Shown one piece after another: positions 1 through 5,568 of a stretch of 35,756 nucleotides of DNA. The translations under genes and the position numbers were made by a program. Source of the DNA: an uncultured Lachnospiraceae bacterium (GTDB lineage: Bacteria > Bacillota > Clostridia > Lachnospirales > Lachnospiraceae). Numbering within the stretch: the stretch's first letter is position 1; every line of letters begins with the position of its first letter. The DNA lies in assembly GCA_944381745.1 (NCBI GenBank), contig CALWMI010000078.1, positions 1 to 35,756 on the forward strand, written 5' to 3'. A model generated the notes under the pieces. The model was not told the DNA's origin and did no database searches. It saw nothing but the letters and a program-made list of their open reading frames with translations.

Positions 1-25
1 ACTGGTTCGATTCCGGTTCTGGGCA
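1..25 (+). tRNA. 3' end of a tRNA cut by the window edge
   Basis: The first bases form a T arm (ACTGG, loop TTCGATT, CCGGT) followed by a 7-nt acceptor 3' strand TCTGGGC and discriminator A. The anticodon lies outside the window. The inferred 5' acceptor strand GCCCAGA would suit a tRNA-Phe of this group, but that is a guess. It is 18 bp upstream of tRNA-Lys, so the two belong to one tRNA cluster. Confidence 0.75.
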
Positions 26-43
26 TTGTCTGTTTATAGACGT

Positions 44-116
44 GGGATATTAGCTCAGTTGGTAGAGCACTTGACTTTTAATCAAGTTGTCCGGGGTTCG
101 AATCCCCGATGTCTCA
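44..116 (+). tRNA. tRNA-Lys (anticodon UUU)
   Basis: A full 73-nt cloverleaf is visible: acceptor GGGATAT paired to ATGTCTC with wobbles, D arm GCTC/GAGC, anticodon stem CTTGA/TCAAG around loop CTTTTAA (anticodon TTT), variable loop, T arm CGGGG-TTCGAAT-CCCCG, discriminator A. CCA is not encoded (TAT follows). It decodes AAA and AAG. It is probably co-transcribed with the preceding partial tRNA and is followed by a rho-independent terminator at 129-153. Confidence 0.96.
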
Positions 117-128
117 TATAATGTTGGA

Positions 129-153
129 AAGCCTCGTGAATACGGGGCTTTTT
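129..153 (+). terminator. Terminator of the tRNA cluster
   Basis: An inverted repeat (AAGCC.CGT / ACG.GGCTT, loop GAAT) runs directly into five T residues, 12 bp after the tRNA-Lys gene. Confidence 0.8.
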
Positions 154-256
154 GTGCGTTTAGAGGAGAATGGAAGAAGGAAGGTTTTCATGGTTTACTC
201 GCTTGATTTTTTATGAAAAATCAGAGGGAAAAGCTATCTTTTTGACGGTGGAATGC

Positions 257-262
257 TATAAT
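257..262 (+). promoter_or_regulatory. Extended -10 promoter for the small membrane protein gene
   Basis: TATAAT preceded by TGC gives an extended -10 element. No good -35 is seen at 17 bp. It lies about 75 bp upstream of the small gene at 339. Confidence 0.45.
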
Positions 263-338
263 ATTTTGGGAAGGGATAGGAACAGTAAAAAAATATAGAA
301 TTGTTTTTTAGATAGATCAAGTAAAAGGGAGAGTAGAA

Positions 339-512
339 ATGAAAATAAAAACTTTGGCGAAGGTGGGAATTGTTTTTTGGTGTTTATTTCCGCTTCTTTT
401 TTTGTGGGCGCCCGGAATTGCATGGACGATAGTCGCGCTTGTCATAGCAAAATGGTTTTTAAAATGGCTTTTTAGCCCGATAGTGTTTAAAATTGAGAAA
501 TCGAGGAAATGA
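339..512 (+). CDS. Small hydrophobic membrane protein, 57 aa, unknown function
   Basis: An ATG with a good ribosome binding site (AAGGGAGAG, about 5-6 nt spacing) opens a 57-residue frame ending in TGA. The protein starts with a basic stretch (MKIKTLAKVG), then two hydrophobic segments rich in V, F, L, W and I (roughly residues 9-22 and 26-38), then a basic tail ending EKSRK. This is the pattern of a small integral membrane protein with two short helices. I do not recognise a family. The gene lies in the AT-rich block between tRNA-Lys and the relic defence genes and has an upstream extended -10 box, so it may be expressed. It could be a leftover of the same island. Confidence 0.55.
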   Translation: MKIKTLAKVGIVFWCLFPLLFLWAPGIAWTIVALVIAKWFLKWLFSPIVFKIEKSRK

Positions 513-539
513 AGTATATTTCAACAAGATATCATTTGA

Positions 540-692
540 CTCCGAAAATGGTGTGGTAATTTTTCAGTTAGATATGTAAATGGAGGGATGACATTTGATT
601 CAACAGGATCGATGGGATTCCCTCAAAATAGTGATTTACCTATTTTACTTGGTTTATTAAATAGTAATGTGGTTCAAGCAATACTAGTCTAA
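540..692 (+). pseudogene. Fragment resembling BREX PglX adenine methyltransferase
   Basis: A 50-codon stretch ending in TAA reads LRKWCGN, then FSVRYVNGGMTFDSTGSM, then GFPQNSDLPILLGLLNSNVV. From memory of the PglX family, these match the RKWYGN motif and the later 'YxPKGFxFDxxGxxxFP...LLxxLGxLNSxV' segment of BREX adenine-specific DNA methyltransferases, which catalyse N6-adenine methylation. In an intact protein the two motifs are separated by several dozen residues, so this piece has an internal deletion and has lost both ends; an in-frame stop lies directly upstream at 537-539. It is fused to an unrelated ATPase fragment around 683-695. AT-rich base use differs from the GC-rich neighbours, which fits a foreign origin. 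The family call is from motif memory and was not searched. Confidence 0.55.
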
Positions 693-988
693 ATGAAATA
701 GATGAATTGGAATCTGTGCTACATCCGAATGCGATTTGTGATTTTCTGGATATGATTTCTAATATTTCTCACGAAATGGGAATACAGGTGTTTATTACCA
801 CGCATTCCTACTTTGTGATAAAAAAGCTGTTTTTAATTGCTCTGAAACATCCTGATGAAGTAACCTGTATTTCTTTTGCTAAGAATAACGAACCGCAAAT
901 CTGCAATCTCAGCGAAGGAATGCCGGAAAACTCTATTATTCAGGCATCCGTTGACCTTTATCGGCAGGAAGTTACAGAGGTGTTATGA
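692..988 (+). pseudogene. C-terminal fragment of an AAA (OLD/AAA_15-type) ATPase
   Basis: The frame reads through NEIDELESVLHPNAICDFLD and later VFITTHSYFVIKKL. This is the Walker B / D-loop region (usually IDEPExxLHP) followed by the H-loop segment of AAA_15/AAA_21 ATPases found in OLD-like nucleases and defence gene pairs. The Walker A half is absent: the frame begins at the junction with the methyltransferase fragment. It runs on for about 98 codons to a TGA at 986-988 that overlaps the ATG of the next remnant, as in an intact two-gene unit. A TTG at 707 could serve as start, but without Walker A the product could not be a working ATPase. Confidence 0.6.
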
Positions 989-1140
989 TGGGAGTTATCA
1001 TTGAAGAAGCCGGGATGCAATTTGGCGAGTATCACGAGAATCAGGTTTTTTGAATCGAAACAAGCAATCAGTATACAAAGAGCCTGCGTCAAAACAGCAT
1101 AAAATCTTGTGAATTTATATTACAGCGAGATCACCAGTGA
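985..1140 (+). pseudogene. Broken small gene that follows the AAA ATPase
   Basis: Starting at ATGATG (985, overlapping the ATPase stop), the frame encodes MMGVIIEEAGMQFGEYHENQ, then VF, a TGA stop at 1051-1053, and continues in the same frame with IETSNQYTKS and LRQNSIKSCEFI. Residues on both sides of the stop read as one protein, so this looks like a nonsense mutation. Small genes of this kind commonly sit directly after an AAA_15 ATPase gene in paired loci. Near 1117 the sequence becomes that of another gene in a different frame (ATP-binding regulator), so the 3' part is also lost. Function unknown. Confidence 0.5.
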
Positions 1141-1621
1141 AAAGATGAAATCCGGCCTCTCGAAGATCCGAAACCGTGGCATTGCTGCCGCCTTTTCTTA
1201 CATGAACATCGTGGAGGCATGGAGCAGCGGCATTCCGAAAATGTTCCGGGAAGCGAAGGAATACGGCCTTCGTGAGCCGGAACTGATTGACATGGGCAGC
1301 GATTTCCGCCTCAACCTGTATCGACAAGACGCGGCTACCGGTCAGAATGGTGTCATTGATCCCAAGGAAGTTGGCACCAATGGCACCAAAGTTGGCACCA
1401 ATGGCACTGGTTCCGAGCACAAACCTGATGTCAGTGAAAAAGCAATTATGCAAGCGATCCAAGAGAACCCGAAGATCACGTAAAAAGATATTTGCGAAAA
1501 AACCAGCATCCCCTTGAGAACGGTAAAACGCACTATGAGCGAACTTCAAAAAGCCGAGAAACTGCGACGCAAAGGCTCCAACCGGGACGGATCGTGGGTA
1601 GTCATAGACCAGAAGGAGTAA
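1115..1621 (+). pseudogene. C-terminal part of an AlbA_2-type ATP-binding regulator, broken by a stop
   Basis: From about 1115 the frame encodes YSEITSEKMKSGLSKIRNRG, then IAAAFSYMNIVEAW, SSGIPKMFREA and DFRLNLYR. This pattern is typical of the ATPase C-terminal half of AlbA_2 / 'RecG-like' putative DNA-binding regulators. A linker with the repeat VGTNGTKVGTNGT follows. A TAA at 1481-1483 interrupts the frame, which then continues without shift into KDICEKTSIPLRTVKRTMSE and ends at TAA 1619-1621. That tail looks like a winged-helix domain (KDICEKT...RTVKR), so a CAA-to-TAA change probably created the stop. The N-terminal AlbA_2 half is missing. Genes of this type are often found between pglX and pglZ in BREX loci (established pattern, not checked here). 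Confidence 0.6.
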
Positions 1622-1626
1622 AGCGG

Positions 1627-1659
1627 TATGGCAGAAATGAACATCAAACAAATCATAGA
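1627..1659 (+). pseudogene. Possible start of a pglZ-like gene, truncated at a dispersed repeat
   Basis: ATG at 1627 opens MAEMNIKQIIDK and then runs straight into the dispersed repeat at 1660 and the mutM ribosome binding site. BREX PglZ proteins commonly begin with a motif like M.(L/I)KQI.DKL, so these codons may be all that is left of pglZ. The match is only about ten residues, hence low confidence; its position just after the AlbA_2 remnant supports it. Confidence 0.3.
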
Positions 1660-1703
1660 CAAGGGGCGTATTGCCCCCTTGTACACCGGCGTTAGCCAGA
1701 GAG
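1660..1703. repeat. Dispersed repeat, copy 1 (upstream of mutM)
   Basis: The segment contains a perfect inverted repeat CAAGGGG / CCCCTTG followed by GTACACCGGCG and TTAGCCAGAG. A closely related copy lies at 16502-16543 upstream of degV and a degenerate one at 2742-2771. This copy sits at the junction between the decayed island and mutM, ending a few bases before the mutM start. Confidence 0.65.
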
Positions 1704-1713
1704 GAGGAATACG

Positions 1714-2547
1714 ATGCCGGAATTACCAGAGATAGAGACAATCCGCCGCGTGCTGGAGCCTCAGCTTGCCGGACAGCGGATCCGGGAGATGGATATCCGG
1801 CGGCCGGAGGTGATTGCGTACCCGTCCGCTGGGGAATTCCGCCGTGGGGTGGAGGGACAGGCGTTCACCCATCTGGAGCGGCGGGGGAAATTTTTGACAG
1901 CCTGTCTGGAAAATGGCAGCTGTATGCGCATCCATCTGCGAATGACAGGATGTCTGCTGCTGACGCCCGAAGACTGGCCGGAGGAGAAGCATACGCACCT
2001 GGTCTTCCGGCTGGAGGATGGCAGGGAGCTGCGCTTTTCGGATGTGCGCCGCTTCGGGCGTTTCTGGCTGTTCCGCAAGGGGGAAGCGGACAGCCGCAGC
2101 GGGGTGGAGAAGCTGGGGGAGGAGCCCTTTGCCGATGGATTTTCTGCCGCGTACCTGCGTGAGCGCCTGGGGAAGCGCAGGAAGACGGTGAAGGACTGCC
2201 TGCTGGAGCAGAGCGTGGTGGCAGGCATCGGCAATATCTATTCGGACGAGATTCTCTTTGCCGCCAGAATTTATCCGGCGCGCCCGGCGGACAGCCTGAC
2301 AGCCGCGGAGTGGGAGCGCCTCGCAGCCGCCATCCCTGAGCGGCTGCACTACTTTATCGACAGGAATGCCGTCACACCGGAGGAGTACCTGGCGGGGAAA
2401 GGGCAAGGCTACCGCAACACGCCCTACCTGCAGGTGTATGGACACGCGGGCGAACCTTGCCCGGTCTGCCAGACGCGGCTCTGCCGCACGGTGATCGGGG
2501 GCAGGAGCAGCGTCTACTGTCCAGTCTGCCAGAGAGCAGAGAAATAG
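1714..2547 (+). CDS. mutM: Formamidopyrimidine-DNA glycosylase (Fpg/MutM)
   Basis: This base excision repair enzyme removes oxidised purines such as 8-oxoguanine from DNA and nicks the abasic site. The 277-residue product has the usual family length. It starts MPELPEIETI: Pro2 is the Schiff-base nucleophile and Glu3 is catalytic. Lys59 lies in the RRGKF motif of the beta-sandwich domain, the helix-2-turn-helix signature VVAGIGNIYSDE is present near residues 168-179, and a C-terminal zinc finger has two CPVC-type Cys pairs. The start is fixed by the MPELPE motif and a GAGGAGG site 6 nt upstream. In B. subtilis mutM lies with polA and coaE; here it stands alone between a relic island and trxA. 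A terminator follows at 2663. Confidence 0.97.
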   Translation: MPELPEIETIRRVLEPQLAGQRIREMDIRRPEVIAYPSAGEFRRGVEGQAFTHLERRGKFLTACLENGSCMRIHLRMTGCLLLTPEDWPEEKHTHLVFRLEDGRELRFSDVRRFGRFWLFRKGEADSRSGVEKLGEEPFADGFSAAYLRERLGKRRKTVKDCLLEQSVVAGIGNIYSDEILFAARIYPARPADSLTAAEWERLAAAIPERLHYFIDRNAVTPEEYLAGKGQGYRNTPYLQVYGHAGEPCPVCQTRLCRTVIGGRSSVYCPVCQRAEK

Positions 2548-2662
2548 GTGCGGAATTAACAAAAGAAGGCAGGAGCCGGACGGCAGGAAATGCTGGAACG
2601 CAATCCAATCATTAAAGAAATAAAAGAATATAGAAGAAAAAGAAGAAATAGAAGAAATAGAA

Positions 2663-2697
2663 GAGGAACCGCAGTGTGCGATACGGTTCCTCTTTTT
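2663..2697 (+). terminator. Terminator after mutM
   Basis: GAGGAACCG / CGGTTCCTC with a 12-nt loop is followed by five T residues. The stretch 2600-2662 upstream is purine-rich with AGAAGAAAT-type repeats and shows no convincing gene. Confidence 0.85.
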
Positions 2698-2741
2698 AAG
2701 TAGGATGAGAATAAAGTGTGTGCAAATCAGCCATTTTTGAC

Positions 2742-2771
2742 CGTATTGTCCCTTGGTACACCGACGCTAAG
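2742..2771. repeat. Dispersed repeat, degenerate copy 3
   Basis: CGTATTGTCCCTTG followed by GTACACCGACGCTAAG matches the repeat at 1660 and 16502 with several substitutions. It lies between the mutM terminator and the 3' end of trxA. Confidence 0.5.
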
Positions 2772-2828
2772 TTTGGCTATGAAAAGTTTTTGTCTGAAAG
2801 CTCTATCTTTTTGTTGTCAAGAAAATTC

Positions 2829-3134
2829 TTATTTCAGCAGCGCCTCCACCGCGCTCTTGGGCTGGGCGCCAATCGCAGTCTTGACAGGGACGCCGTTTTT
2901 GAAAACCATGAGGGTGGGGATGGACATCACCGAGTATTTGCGGGCAAGCTCTGGATTTTCATCCACATTGATTTTCCCAACCTTGTAATGGACCGCTTCC
3001 TCTGCCATCTCGTCGATGACCGGGCCCATCATCCGGCAGGGGCCGCACCAGGGTGCCCAGAAATCTACCAACACGGGGATATCGGAATTTAACACTTCTG
3101 CCTGGAAATTATTGTTATCAAATGCCTTTGCCAT
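2829..3134 (-). CDS. trxA: Thioredoxin
   Basis: This small cytoplasmic disulfide reductase is reduced by thioredoxin reductase and keeps protein thiols reduced. The 101-residue product is of normal length. The active site WCGPC sits in FWAPWCGPCRMM (Cys at about 30 and 33), the buried Asp occurs in LVDFW, and the cis-proline loop is SIPTLM. The ribosome binding site AAAGGAGAG precedes the start. The gene is convergent with mutM and divergent from an ECF sigma gene; a palindrome TGTGA-N5-TCACA lies in the shared upstream region at 3222-3236. No trxB is adjacent. Confidence 0.97.
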   Translation of the reverse strand: MAKAFDNNNFQAEVLNSDIPVLVDFWAPWCGPCRMMGPVIDEMAEEAVHYKVGKINVDENPELARKYSVMSIPTLMVFKNGVPVKTAIGAQPKSAVEALLK

Positions 3135-3221
3135 AATTCAACTCTCCTTTGCCTTTCGGCTGTTATTTTTTGCTGTTGTCTTGTTTCTGAAATAAAGATA
3201 CCATAGGAAGGGCGGGATGTA

Positions 3222-3236
3222 TGTGATCTTGTCACA
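3222..3236. promoter_or_regulatory. Perfect palindrome in the trxA / sigma-factor divergent region
   Basis: TGTGA-TCTTG-TCACA is a perfect 5-bp inverted repeat (6 bp with the flanking A/T) and looks like an operator of the CRP/FNR or Rex style. The spacing (5) differs from classic CRP sites (6). Which regulator binds, if any, is unknown. Confidence 0.4.
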
Positions 3237-3263
3237 TTATCATAAAAAATTTTGCGGGCCGCC

Positions 3264-3290
3264 TGACTTTTCCCGGGGCGCCTGCGTCTA
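3264..3290 (+). promoter_or_regulatory. Predicted ECF-type promoter of the first sigma/anti-sigma pair
   Basis: TGACTTTT (3264-3271), 13 bp, then CGTCTA (3285-3290). The core ACTTTT-N13-CRTCTA recurs exactly upstream of the second sigma gene (4942-4966). It resembles the AAC...CGTC pattern of ECF promoters, including that remembered for B. subtilis SigV. Position 31 bp before the start codon suits an autoregulated promoter. Confidence 0.6.
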
Positions 3291-3320
3291 TATAGCGAAG
3301 GAGGAAAGGAGGAGATCCGG

Positions 3321-3827
3321 ATGGCGGAGGATAAGCGGAGCTGGATTACACAGTATATCATACAGAATCAAGAGAAATTCTACCGCCTAGCCGTGGGCTA
3401 TGTGAGAAATCCGCAGGATGCGCAGGATGTGGTGCAGAACGCGGTGGTGAAGGCGCTGGAGTCCTGGGAGTCTCTCAGAAACCCGCAGGCGGTGAAGACA
3501 TGGTTTTACCGGATTGTGGTGAACGAGAGCATTTCCTTTCTGCGCAAGGGGCAGAGAGAGTATGCGCAGGATCCGGAGCAGCTGCCGCCGCAGCGGTTCG
3601 AGGAGCCGCGCTTTGGGGAGGCGGCGGACGTGCTGGAGGCGGTGCGGGCGTTGCCGGTGAACAGCAGGACGGTGATTTTGCTCCACTACTATGAGGGGCT
3701 GACCTTAAAGGAGATTGCCGAGGTGACGCAGAGCAATCTGAGCACAGTGAAATACCGGCTGTATGCAGGGATTCGGGTGCTGGAGCGGACGCTGCGCACA
3801 GAGAGGAGGGCTGCAAATGAACGATAA
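3321..3827 (+). CDS. ECF RNA polymerase sigma factor (SigV-like), copy 1
   Basis: This alternative sigma factor directs RNA polymerase to stress or cell-envelope promoters. The 168-residue product has sigma region 2 at about residues 15-80 (AVGYVRNPQDAQDVVQNAVV, then VKTWFYRIVVNES) and region 4 at about 105-160 (LPVNSRTVILLHYYEGLTLK, STVKYRLYAGI). Regions 1 and 3 are absent, as in ECF factors. The start follows GGAAAGGAGGAG. It overlaps the next gene by 11 bp; that gene encodes an RsiV-type membrane anti-sigma factor, so the pair forms one switch. The upstream ACTTTT-N13-CGTCTA motif suggests self-activation. A second pair of the same design follows at 4998. Confidence 0.93.
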   Translation: MAEDKRSWITQYIIQNQEKFYRLAVGYVRNPQDAQDVVQNAVVKALESWESLRNPQAVKTWFYRIVVNESISFLRKGQREYAQDPEQLPPQRFEEPRFGEAADVLEAVRALPVNSRTVILLHYYEGLTLKEIAEVTQSNLSTVKYRLYAGIRVLERTLRTERRAANER

Positions 3828-4911
3828 GGAGAGGCTTTGGAAGGAATTCTGTGGGAAGACAGAGAAAGAGCTGGAGAATCTGTTCCAGGAGGCAGGGGAG
3901 CTGCTGGAAGATTCCCGGCGGGAATATGAGCAGGCAGATATCCCGGACGGATTGGCTAAGGCAGTGGAGGCTGCAGTCAGAGAGGGAGAACGGCGGGCAC
4001 AGGAAAAGACAGAGAGATATGAGGAAGAGGAAAGGGAGAGGACAGATATGACAGAGAGATATCCGAACAGCAAAGACAGAAGAGATGAGAGAGGAAGAGA
4101 TGGGAGAAAGAGCGGAGATAGGAGAAGGCGGCGCAGAGGACGAAGCGGCGGATTTGGGAAGTGGCTGACGGCGGCAGTTGCTGTCCTGGCGGTGTGCTTC
4201 ACCGTGGGGCTCAACACCAGCCAGGCGTTTGCCCAGGCTGCGGGAGGGCTGGCTGTCATCGGCCCGATTGCCAGGGTGCTGACTTTCCGGAGCTATGAGG
4301 AGGAGACAGAGGACTATTCCCTCAAGGCCGAGATCCCGGAGGTGGAAGCGGACGCAGGCCAGGTAAGCGGCCAGACTGCGGAGGCTGTAGCAGATGCCAA
4401 CGAGGAAATCCAGGAGAAAATCGCGGCTTATACGGAGCAGGCCGAGAGCCACATCCAGGAGTACAAGGAGGCGTTCCTGGCCACTGGAGGGACGGAGGAA
4501 GAGTTTGCGGCCAAGGATATCCAGGTGGATGTGAGCTATGAAGTAAAATCCGAGACCGATTCCTACGTATCCTTTGTCATCACGGCGAACGAAAGCTGGA
4601 GCAACGCCTACGGCGTACAGTATTTCTACAATATTAGCCTGGCGGACGGCAGCGATATTACGCTGAAGGAGCTGTTGGGAGAAGATTATGTAAACAAAGC
4701 CAACACGGCGATCCGGGAGCAGATGGCCGAGGAGATGGCGGAGGATGAGAACGCCTATTACTTCACGGAGGACGAGGGAGGCTTCGTGAGCGTGGGCGAG
4801 GACACGAATTTTTACATCAATGGGGAAGGGAACCCGGTGGTTGTCTTCGCAAAATATGAGGTTGCCCCTGGCTCCATGGGTACGCCGGAGTTTGAGATTC
4901 CCAGAGAGTGA
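3817..4911 (+). CDS. RsiV-type anti-sigma factor with DUF3298 domain, copy 1
   Basis: The 364-residue protein is predicted to hold its partner sigma factor at the membrane. Layout: an N-terminal cytoplasmic part (about 1-110), one transmembrane helix (WLTAAVAVLAVCFTVGL, about 114-130), and an extracellular part ending in the DUF4163/DUF3298 fold (YEVKSETDSYVSFVI ... FYINGEGNPVVVFAKYEVAP). In B. subtilis the same domain of RsiV binds lysozyme, after which signal peptidase and RasP degrade the protein; the AxA site SQAFAQA just after the helix fits that scheme. The ATG at 3817 is chosen because GAGGAGG lies 6 nt upstream and it overlaps the sigma gene; an in-frame ATG at 3763 lies inside the sigma gene. 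Odd: residues about 60-108 are an extreme run of R, E, D and K, including RRRRRR. Confidence 0.88.
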   Translation: MNDKERLWKEFCGKTEKELENLFQEAGELLEDSRREYEQADIPDGLAKAVEAAVREGERRAQEKTERYEEEERERTDMTERYPNSKDRRDERGRDGRKSGDRRRRRRGRSGGFGKWLTAAVAVLAVCFTVGLNTSQAFAQAAGGLAVIGPIARVLTFRSYEEETEDYSLKAEIPEVEADAGQVSGQTAEAVADANEEIQEKIAAYTEQAESHIQEYKEAFLATGGTEEEFAAKDIQVDVSYEVKSETDSYVSFVITANESWSNAYGVQYFYNISLADGSDITLKELLGEDYVNKANTAIREQMAEEMAEDENAYYFTEDEGGFVSVGEDTNFYINGEGNPVVVFAKYEVAPGSMGTPEFEIPRE

Positions 4912-4947
4912 AGTTTGCGTTTGAGATTTCCAGAGGGTGAAACTTTT
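4890..4947. repeat. 29-bp tandem duplication across the stop codon of the first anti-sigma gene
   Basis: Two adjacent units begin TTTGAGATT(C/T)CCAGAG(A/G)GTGAA (4890-4918 and 4919-4947) and differ at about seven positions. The first unit includes the TGA stop. The second contains TGAAACTTTT, the -35-like element of the promoter before the second sigma gene. Confidence 0.75.
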
Positions 4948-4966
4948 GAAAGACGGGCGGCATCTA
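4938..4966 (+). promoter_or_regulatory. Predicted ECF-type promoter of the second sigma/anti-sigma pair
   Basis: TGAAACTTTT (4938-4947), 13 bp, CATCTA (4961-4966). Core and spacing are identical to the site at 3264-3290. It ends 31 bp before the GTG start. Confidence 0.6.
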
Positions 4967-4997
4967 ATAAGTGTAGCTACAAGATAAGGAGAAGGAA

Positions 4998-5483
4998 GTG
5001 AGCGCAGTGAAAAAGCAGCAGGCTGTAGAAGATGCCGTCCACAGCACTCTAGTCGATCACTATGAGAGGTATTACCGCCTTGCCTACCGCTTTGCGGGGA
5101 ATGAGCAGGATGCGCTGGACATTGTGCAGGAGGGCGCTTACCGGGCAATTTTCAAATGCGGACAGCTGAAGAACCCGGAGTATGCCGGCACGTGGATTTA
5201 CCGGATTATCATAAATACAGCAAAGGAATTCCTGAAGAAGAGAAGCAGAGAGACACTTCTGGGCGAACAGATGCCGGACGCCGGGAAGGAGGACGCCTAC
5301 GAGGCGTTTGACGTGAACAGGGCGCTGGACGCGATGGACGAGAACGACCGGGCAGTGATTATCCTGCGCTATTTCGAGGAGCTGACGTTGGAAGAGACGG
5401 CAGAGGTTCTCGGCGAGAACATCAATACGGTAAAGTCCAGGCTGTACCGGGCGCTGAGGAAGCTGAGGACAAAGCTGGAATAG
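4998..5483 (+). CDS. ECF RNA polymerase sigma factor (SigV-like), copy 2
   Basis: The 161-residue ECF sigma factor is a paralogue of the gene at 3321. Region 2 (HYERYYRLAYRFAGNEQDAL, DIVQEGAYRAI, GTWIYRIIINTAKEF) spans about residues 15-80 and region 4 (LDAMDENDRAVIILRYFEEL, NINTVKSRLYRALRKLRTKL) about 105-161. The likely start is GTG at 4998 with AAGGAGAAGG upstream; a second GTG at 5007 is possible. An RsiV-type gene follows after 85 bp. Sequence divergence from copy 1 is substantial, so the duplication is old or the pairs were acquired separately. Self-activation is suggested by the promoter motif ending at 4966. Confidence 0.93.
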   Translation: MSAVKKQQAVEDAVHSTLVDHYERYYRLAYRFAGNEQDALDIVQEGAYRAIFKCGQLKNPEYAGTWIYRIIINTAKEFLKKRSRETLLGEQMPDAGKEDAYEAFDVNRALDAMDENDRAVIILRYFEELTLEETAEVLGENINTVKSRLYRALRKLRTKLE

Positions 5484-5568
5484 GAAGAACCTGTGCAGCA
5501 GGAGGACTGCGGGGCGAAGGGATGGGCGGCGCATAGGCCGCAGGACAGGAATATGGCGAGGTGAGTGC

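Noticed and set aside
44-1713. Attachment-site duplication of the tRNA-Lys 3' end, expected if an island had integrated there
   Set aside because: No second copy of the tRNA 3' sequence was found downstream in the window, so site-specific integration is not shown.
2590-2700. 36-codon frame with an Arg/Asn-rich repeat (RRKRRNRRNRR)
   Set aside because: It runs through the mutM terminator hairpin and has no ribosome binding site; the purine repeats alone explain it.
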